From Candidatus Rokuibacteriota bacterium (lineage in GTDB: Bacteria > Methylomirabilota > Methylomirabilia > Rokubacteriales > CSP1-6), in NCBI GenBank assembly GCA_016184365.1, contig JACPCW010000133.1, positions 1 through 64,000 on the forward strand: 64,000 nt of DNA. Direction: 5' to 3'. Below, piece by piece: positions 57,861-64,000 of the stretch. The position numbers were made by a program, and so were the translations under genes. Positions within the stretch are counted from its first letter, which is position 1, and each line of letters begins with the position of its first letter. The notes under the pieces were generated by a model. That model did not search any database. It was not told where the DNA came from and saw nothing but the letters and a program-made list of their open reading frames with translations.

Positions 57861-58929
57861 ACGCGGGCACCGGCTTCAGCAGTCCCTTCAGCGTCAGCGC
57901 GCCGACTTCCTCGACGTCGACGATCTCCTCGACGGCGTTCGCGACGCGCGAGCTGACGAGCACCTGCCCGCCCTTCGCCTCGCCGCACAAACGGGCCGAG
58001 AGGTTCGTCACCGTCCCGATCGCGCCGTAGTCCCACCGGCCTTCGAAGCCGATCGCGCCGATCGTGGCGTACCCCTGCGCGATGCCCACGCCGAGGGCGA
58101 GGTCGAAGCCCTGCTTGAGCCAGCGCCGGCGCAGATCGTCGACGCGTTCCCGCATCGCGCACGCCATGCGGATCGCGCGCTCCGCCGGGTTCGGCACCAG
58201 CACCGGGTCGTTGAAGAACACCATCATCCCGTCACCCGTGAAGCGTTCCAGGGTGCCCTCGTGCTCGAGGACCAGCTGGCCCATCGCGGCGTGGTATTCC
58301 CGCAGCACGCCCATCACTTCTTCCGGCTCGGCCGTCTCCGCGAACGCGGTGAACCCGCGGAGGTCGAGGAACACGACCGTGATCTCGCGCCGGTGCGTCT
58401 TGAGCGGATCGTCGGCGCCGCCATGCACGATCGCGTCGGCCAGCTGCGGCGAGAAGAAGCGCTTCAGCCGCGACAGGCGCTCGAGCTCGGACACCTGATC
58501 GCGCACGCGCTGCTCGAGCGTCTGGTTGAGCGCGCCGAGCTGGTCGTGCAGGTCCTTGACGCGCAGCAGTGACCGGACGCGGGCGAGGAGCTCCGCCTGG
58601 TTGATCGGCTTGGTGAGGAAGTCGTCGGCGCCCGCCTCGAGGCCCTTGATGCGCTCCTGGGTCGGATCGAGCGCCGTCACCATGACCACGGGCAGGGTCG
58701 CGGTACGCGGCTCCTCACGGATCTTGCGGCAGACGTCGTACCCGTTCAGATCCGGCATCATGACGTCGAGGAGCACGAGGTCGGGCTGCGCCGCGCCCAC
58801 TCGCTCGAGCGCCCCCGTGCCATCGGCCGCGGTGACGACGTCGTAGCCCTTGAACTTCAGAATGTCGGCGAGCAGGCGGACGTTCTTCTCGACGTCGTCG
58901 ACGACGAGAATGCGGGCCGGCGTGTTCAC
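57835..58929 (-). CDS. Response regulator with adenylate/guanylate cyclase domain
   Basis: 364 residues. Receiver (ARILVVDDVEKNVRLLADIL, phospho-acceptor Asp55 in LVLLDVMMPD), a coiled-coil (LGALNQTLEQRVRDQVSELE) and a class III cyclase domain. VVFLDLRGFTAFAETAEPEE carries metal Asp and RFTGDGMMVFFNDP the second metal Asp. The transition-state residues appear as GYATIGAIGF and NLSARLCGEAKGG. Phosphorylation by the neighbouring kinase would control cAMP or cGMP synthesis. Its start overlaps the stop of the small receiver gene (ATGA-type). Confidence 0.92.
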   Translation of the reverse strand: MNTPARILVVDDVEKNVRLLADILKFKGYDVVTAADGTGALERVGAAQPDLVLLDVMMPDLNGYDVCRKIREEPRTATLPVVMVTALDPTQERIKGLEAGADDFLTKPINQAELLARVRSLLRVKDLHDQLGALNQTLEQRVRDQVSELERLSRLKRFFSPQLADAIVHGGADDPLKTHRREITVVFLDLRGFTAFAETAEPEEVMGVLREYHAAMGQLVLEHEGTLERFTGDGMMVFFNDPVLVPNPAERAIRMACAMRERVDDLRRRWLKQGFDLALGVGIAQGYATIGAIGFEGRWDYGAIGTVTNLSARLCGEAKGGQVLVSSRVANAVEEIVDVEEVGALTLKGLLKPVPAFNVLRLKS

Positions 58930-59303
58930 GTCTTCTTCTCCAGCACGCGCTGCACCGTGTCGAGGAACTCGCGCACGCTGATCGGCTTGCCCTGGAACGC
59001 GTCGAAGCCGGCGTCGACGATCTTCTGCCGGTCCTGCGCCATCACGGACGCGGTGACCGCGATGACGGGGATCGCGCGCGTCGCCGCGTCCGCGCGCAGC
59101 TGTCCGAGCGCGGTGATGCCGTCGATGCCGGGCAGCTGAATGTCCATCAGGATCAGCGCCGGATGCAGCTCGCGGGCGAGCCGGACGCCGTCTTCACCGG
59201 TCTCGGCCTCGATCGTGCGATAGCCCTTGTACTGGAGCGTGTCGCGCACCAGCTTGCGGTTCTTGTCGTTGTCTTCGACGATCAGGACGAGCTCGTTGGC
59301 CAT
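58926..59303 (-). CDS. Stand-alone receiver-domain response regulator
   Basis: 125-residue CheY-like protein: LVLIVEDNDKNRKLVRDTLQ, phospho-acceptor Asp54 in ILMDIQLPGIDG, the switch Thr in IPVIAVTASVMAQDR and the lysine in FQGKPISVREF. No output domain. It resembles DivK-type relay proteins. It overlaps the sensor kinase gene by 22 bases and the cyclase gene by 4, so the three are one unit. Confidence 0.93.
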   Translation of the reverse strand: MANELVLIVEDNDKNRKLVRDTLQYKGYRTIEAETGEDGVRLARELHPALILMDIQLPGIDGITALGQLRADAATRAIPVIAVTASVMAQDRQKIVDAGFDAFQGKPISVREFLDTVQRVLEKKT

Positions 59304-62300
59304 GGCCTCACCGGTAGTGTGAAGGTGAACGTCGAGCCCTCGCCCGGCGCGCTCTTGAGCCAGATGGCGCCGCCGTGCAGCTCCACGAAGCGCTTCGTGA
59401 GCGCGAGGCCGAGCCCCGTGCCTTCGCGCTTGCGCGCGTAGTCCGTGCCGACCTGGCGGAATTCCTCGAACACCGTCTGCTGATCTTCCGGCGCGATGCC
59501 GATGCCGGTGTCCGTCACCGCGACTTCGATCGTCCCATTCGTGAGGCCGGCGCGGAGCGAGACGCGGCCGCCTTCGGACGTGAACTTCACCGCGTTCGAG
59601 AGCAGGTTCAGGAGAATCTGCTTGAACTTCCGCTCGTCGCCGGCGAACTCGCCGAGCCGCTGATCGATGTCCGCTTCGAGCCGGATGGCGTGCGCGTCGG
59701 CGCGGCCGCGCACGAGCGTCATCGCGTTCTCGATGGCCTGCGGCAGATCGAACCGCGTGACCTCGAGCTCCATCCGGCCGGCTTCGATCTTGGCGAGATC
59801 GAGGATGTCGTTGATCAGCGAGAGGAGATGCCGGCCGGACGAGTGGATGTCGCGCAGGTACTCGTCCTGCTTCTCGTTGATGTCGCCGAACATCTTCTCG
59901 ATCAGCACTTCCGAGAATCCGATGACGGCGTTCAGCGGCGTGCGCAGCTCGTGCGACATGTTCGCGAGGAACTCGGACTTGTGCCGGTTCGCGACCTCGA
60001 GCTGGCGGCTCTGCTCCTGGATCTCGCGGAACAGGCGCGCGTTCTGAATCGCGAGGGCGGACTGGTTCGCGAACGTCTGCATGAGATCGACGGTCTCCGC
60101 CGCAAACTCGCCGGGGACCCGACGGCTCACCACGAGGCCGCCGACGACACGGTCTTCCTGGATCATCGGCACGGCGAGCAGCGAGCGATAGCCGCCGCTG
60201 ACGAGCGCGTCGCGCAGCGGGCTCTGGTAGGCACGTTCCAGCGTGATGTCCGGGACCTGCACCGGAGCCCGCGTCTCCATCAACCGCCCGACCACGCCTT
60301 CGCCGACGTGCAGGATCGACGCGCGCTGCGTTTCGAGCACCTCGGCCGCGATCTGCTGCGTCGCGCGCACGCGAAAGCCTTCGACCTGTTCGTCGTACTC
60401 GTAGATCGAGCAGCCGTCGGCCGCCGCGAGCTGGCTCGCGCGGCTGACGACGGTGTTGAGCACGCGATCCAGGTCGAGCGTCGAGCTGACGGCGCGGCTG
60501 ACGTCGCTCAGCGCGGTGAGCTGGTCGACGCTGCGGGCGAGGTCGCGCGTCCGTTCCTGCAGCTCCGTGAACAGCCGCACGTTCTCGATCGCGATGACGG
60601 CCTGATCGGCGAAGGTTCTCAGCAACTCGATCTGCGCGTCGCTGAACGCCGCGGCTTCGTGCCGCCAGACGACGATGACACCGACGCCGACACCTTCGCG
60701 CAGCATCGGTACGGCGAGAAAGGTGCGATACCCGAGGGCCCGGCGCGTCGCCTCGCGGATCGGATTGGCGGGTTCGTCGAGGACGTCGCGGATGTGTACG
60801 ACACGGCAATCGAGAAGCGCGATCCCGACCGCGGTGTCCCGAGCAGGCTGATACGGGTAAAACCGGTCGAAGCTCGCACGCTGCTCGTCCGTCATGTTGT
60901 ACCCGGCGACGAGCCGGACGCCGTCGGCGCCAAGGCGCATGACGCCTCCGAAATTCGCTCCGCACAGCCGTGCCGCGCTCGCGGCGATCGACTCGAACAC
61001 GGGCTGGACATCCGTCGGCGAACCGGAGATGACCCTGAGGATCTCGGCCGTTGCCGTCTGCTGCTCGAGCGCCTCGGTCACCGCGCGGTTCTTTTCCTGC
61101 AGCTCGGTGAAGAGCCGCACGTTCTCGATCGCGATGACCGCCTGGTCCGCGAACGTCTGGAGGAGCTGGACTTGCTTTGCCGTGAACGCCCGCACGTGCC
61201 GCCGCCACACGAGGATCGCGCCGACGGCGGAACCCTCGCGCAGCATCGGCACGACGAGCACCGTGCGGAACCCGAGGCGCGGCTGCGCCTGCGCGAACAC
61301 GTACTCCGCCTCGCGCTGAGGATCATGGAGGGCGAGGAAATCTTCGATCTGCACCACGCGCTTCGCCGTCACTGCCTGGCCGATCGCCCCGGCCTGATCG
61401 GGCGCGAGCGGGAACATCCGCGCCATCACGTCGAGCTCGGCGGGCGTCACGTTGTGCGCGGCACCGGGCCACAAATGCTGGCCGTCGAAGCGGACCACGC
61501 CGCTGAAGTCGGCCTCGCAGAGCCGGACGGCGCTCTCCACGATCGTCTGGAAGATGGGCTGCACGTCGGTCGGCGAGCTGGAGATGACGCGCAGGATCTC
61601 GGCGGTCCCGGTCTGCTGCTCGAGCGCCTCGGTGACCGCGCGGTTCTTTTCCTGCAGCTCGGTGAAGAGGCGCACGTTCTCGATGGCGATGACGGCCTGG
61701 TCCGCGAAGGTCTTGAGGAGTTGAACGTGATCGTCGGAGAACGGTCCGGCCTCCGACTTGTGAACATTCACGGTCCCGATCGGCTTGCCATCCCGGAGCA
61801 TCGGCACCACGAGCACGCTCCGGTACTGAGCCGCGTCCGCGGCGTCGCGAAGGACGAGCTCGGCATCGGCGCGCGTGTCCGGGATCTGTATCACGGCACG
61901 CTCGAGGATCGCGCGCGACGCGCCCGTCTCGCGGCCGGGCCGCACCGGAAAGTTGCGGCGAAGCGCCTCCAGGCCTACCGGACTGAGATTCGAGACGGCG
62001 CTCAAGTGAATGCGCTCGCCGTCATAGGTGGTCACGATGCTACTGGCCGCATCGCATAGCTTCACGGCGCTGCGGGTGATCGTGTCGAAGACGGGCTGCA
62101 CGTCGGTCGGTGAGCTCGAGATGACGCGCAAGATCTCGCTGGTGGCGGTCTGCTGTTGCAGGGCTTCCGTGATCGCGCGGTTCTTCTCCTGCAGCTCGGT
62201 GAACAGCCGCACGTTCTCGATCGCGATGACCGCCTGGTCGGCAAACGTCTGCACGAGCGCGAGCTGCGCGTCGGTGAACGGCCGCACCTCACGGCGCCAG

Positions 62301-63725
62301 GTCGTGATCACGCCAACGAGACCGCCCTCACGCAGCATCGGGACCGACAATACGGTCCTGACGCTCTCCCGCAGATGGACCGATGGCGGCGCGAAGGCCG
62401 GATCGTTCAGGAGGTCATGGACATGCACGGTGCGGCGCTCGAGCGCGGCCAGGCGCGTCGTCGTCTCGTGACTCGGCCGCAGACGCGACCGGCTGAGGTG
62501 TTCGGCGAATTCCGCGGTCGCGTTGTGGTGCGCCGCGGCCTGGAGAACCTCGCCGTCGTACAGGAAGAGCGCGGCGATGTTCGCGTCGCACAGGCGCGTT
62601 GCGTTCTCGAGAATCGTCGTGAATACCGGTCGGGTGTCCGTCGGCGAGCTGGAGATGACCCGCAGGATTTCCGCCGTCGCGGTCTGCTGCTCCAGCGTCT
62701 CCGACAACTCCCGGGTCCGCTCTTCCACGCGGCGCTCCAGCGTCGCGTACGACTCCTGCAGGCGGCCCGTCATCTCGTTGAACTGCGCCGCGAGCGCCTG
62801 AAGCTCGTCGCCCGTCCGCACGTCCAGACGATGCGCGAGCTCGCCCGCGCCGATGCGCGCCGCGCCTTCCTGCAGCGTGTGGATCGGCCGCACCATGCGC
62901 CGCGCCAGCACCACGCTCGCGATCAGCGATGCCGCGACGCCGAGCAGGATCAGGACGATCGTGCGCGTGATCGACGCCTGCAGCGGGACCAGGGCTTCCT
63001 CGATCGGCTGCTCGACGAACACCGCCCAGCGGAGCGGCATGATGATCGAATACGCGGCCAGCACCTCGCGGCCCTGCGCATCGATGGCGCGCGGCGGCAC
63101 TTCCCCGGCCGTCGTCGCCGACAACGCCGCCTGCACGTGCGGCAGGTGCGCGAACGACGTCTTCTGCAGCACCAGGCTGATGTCCGGATGCGCGACCAGA
63201 TTGCCCTGCCCGTCGAGGACGAACGCGCGCGCTGACCGGCATCGCGATCGTCATGTAGGGCTCGGAGTCCTTCCGGAAATAGACGGGTCCGAACCAGGTG
63301 CGCGAGCGGGCCTCGGTAAACCGCGGCTTGTCGGAAAAGTCCTCCCGGCTGTCGATGACGTCCATGGACAGTCGCGAAATCCGTAACCGCTCCTTGCCGC
63401 TGGCGTCGAGATGCTGCAGCTCGGTGATCGGCTGCACCTGCTTTTGCAGGCGGTAGAAATCGATGCGGCGCTGCTCGAGCGCGGCCGACGGCGCGACGAG
63501 CTGCGGCTGCGTCGTCCAGCCCATCTGTCGCTCGATCTCGCGGACGAACGCCTCGATGCGCGCGGCGGCACCGACCGCCTTTTCGTTCTGGAGGGCGAGC
63601 AGCGAGGCGCGGTGCTCCTGGTAGCTGAACCACAGCTCGATGCCGCCGCTCGCGAGCAGGGCGCCGCTGACGAGCGCGACGAGCACGACGACGTACTTGA
63701 GGAAGAGACCGCGGCGGGCGATCAC
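59282..63725 (-). CDS. Multi-GAF hybrid-class sensor histidine kinase, disrupted in its extracellular domain
   Basis: About 1,470 residues. GTG 63725 begins with a transmembrane helix (YVVVLVALVSGALLASG) and a Cache-like periplasmic domain (WFGPVYFRKDSEPYMTIAMP). At about 63224-63232 the frame changes, resuming as FVLDGQGNLVAHPDISLVLQ; some 20-30 Cache residues appear lost. A second helix, HAMP (RRMVRPIHTLQEGAARIGAG) and five GAF domains follow. Four GAFs are preceded by nearly identical linkers (AEILRVISSSPTDVQPVF). HisKA (FLANMSHELRTPLNAVIGFS) and HATPase (GTGLGLALTKRFVELHGG) finish it. As written, only the part from about 63172 on is continuous. It signals to the receiver and cyclase downstream. 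Confidence 0.85.
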
Positions 63726-63826
63726 ACTGAGACCGCTGGGCGGGGTGCTACCGGCGTCACCCGGCTACGTTAGCACGCGGAGGGCGCCGGCTTGCGCGGC
63801 CTGTCAGGACGGCCGGGCCATGCGAC

Positions 63827-64000
63827 TCAGGCTGGCCGGACTCTCCGCCACAACGCCTGGGCGTCGACGGGCAGGCTCTCGACCGCAGCGTCGACCTCGC
63901 TCACGGTGGAGGCGCCGTCCGGAACGCCCAGAAGTTGGGTGATGTCCCAGGCGTCCTGCGGTCCGCCGGCGTAGAGCTTGAGCAGTACCAGATCGCGGCG
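63827..64000 (-). CDS. Hypothetical protein, C-terminal part (cut by window end)
   Basis: The last 57 residues of a minus-strand gene entering from the right: RRDLVLLKLYAGGPQDAWDI, then QLLGVPDGASTVSEVDAAVE, stop TGA at 63827-63829. The LKLYAGGPQD segment resembles the C-terminus of small nucleotidyltransferase-fold proteins (DUF6036-like) often found in accessory DNA. Too little is present for a firm call. Confidence 0.5.
   Translation of the reverse strand, partial: RRDLVLLKLYAGGPQDAWDITQLLGVPDGASTVSEVDAAVESLPVDAQALWRRVRPA

Noticed and set aside
59375-62059. An 894-residue plus-strand frame opposite the sensor kinase
   Set aside because: Antisense shadow with Arg/Asp/Leu-biased composition and no domain. 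The minus-strand frame contains recognisable GAF, HisKA and HATPase domains.

Overview
This is a GC-rich (about 70 %) bacterial chromosome window with no rRNA, tRNA, CRISPR array, prophage or transposase that I could see. It is rich in class III CoA-transferases, acyl-CoA dehydrogenases, LLM-type flavin oxidoreductases, peptide-type ABC transporters and UGA-encoded selenoproteins. That mix resembles soil/subsurface Methylomirabilota (Rokubacteria-like) or related lineages. This is an impression from gene content, not a phylogenetic result. Many genes have a -10-like box only 6-10 nt before the start codon, so leaderless mRNAs look common.

Layout. 1-4.7 kb: end of glycogen phosphorylase, a PAS-HisKA-receiver protein without an ATPase domain, then two overlapping redox genes (peroxiredoxin and TlpA-like thioredoxin). 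In each, the catalytic cysteine is an in-frame TGA followed by a SECIS-like hairpin. 4.7-7.8 kb: CoA-transferase, enoyl-CoA hydratase and acyl-CoA dehydrogenase. 8-12.4 kb: an orphan HigA plus a 39-residue ORF coupled to a molybdenum hydroxylase, a barbiturase/cyanuric-acid-amidohydrolase homologue and a cytosine deaminase, which suggests oxidative pyrimidine breakdown. 12.5-18.3 kb: HMG-CoA-lyase-like enzyme, methyltransferase, LLM oxidoreductase, SGNH hydrolase, membrane proteins and TerC. 18.35-20.6 kb: four successive genes, each with its middle or end missing. 20.6-29 kb: cyclase, hydrolase, tRNA-dihydrouridine synthase, DSD1-type PLP enzyme, LemA/TPM cluster, NfeD/SPFH pair.

29-32.8 kb is an accessory island of lower GC: a hairpin-rich spacer, an ankyrin lipoprotein and three different type II toxin-antitoxin pairs (HigBA-like, MazEF, HicBA). 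They are separated by elements with the architecture of integron attC sites; no integrase lies in the window. 32.8-37.2 kb: a second acyl-CoA module (two dehydrogenases, CoA-transferase, hydratase). 37.2-39.4 kb: a metallopeptidase-DinB fusion and two more DinB paralogues. 39.4-44 kb: LLM oxidoreductase, K+ channel, small lipoprotein, membrane protein, C39-like peptidase, Zn-ribbon-like microprotein. 44.1-51 kb (minus strand): MaoC hydratase, CitE lyase, acyl-CoA ligase and a peptide-type ABC importer, followed by a broken second DppC copy. 51-57.9 kb: L-2-hydroxyglutarate oxidase, RibBA with a degenerate cyclohydrolase half, a DGQHR-domain protein, a metallopeptidase, an MFS transporter and a MaoC protein. 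57.8-63.7 kb (minus strand): a signalling cluster of a five-GAF sensor kinase, a stand-alone receiver and a receiver-nucleotidyl cyclase. A partial gene closes the window.

Caveat: several genes carry single-base frameshifts or clean internal deletions (3.2, 18.4-20.6, 25.4, 27.5 and 63.2 kb). Some may be assembly errors in a metagenome-derived contig.
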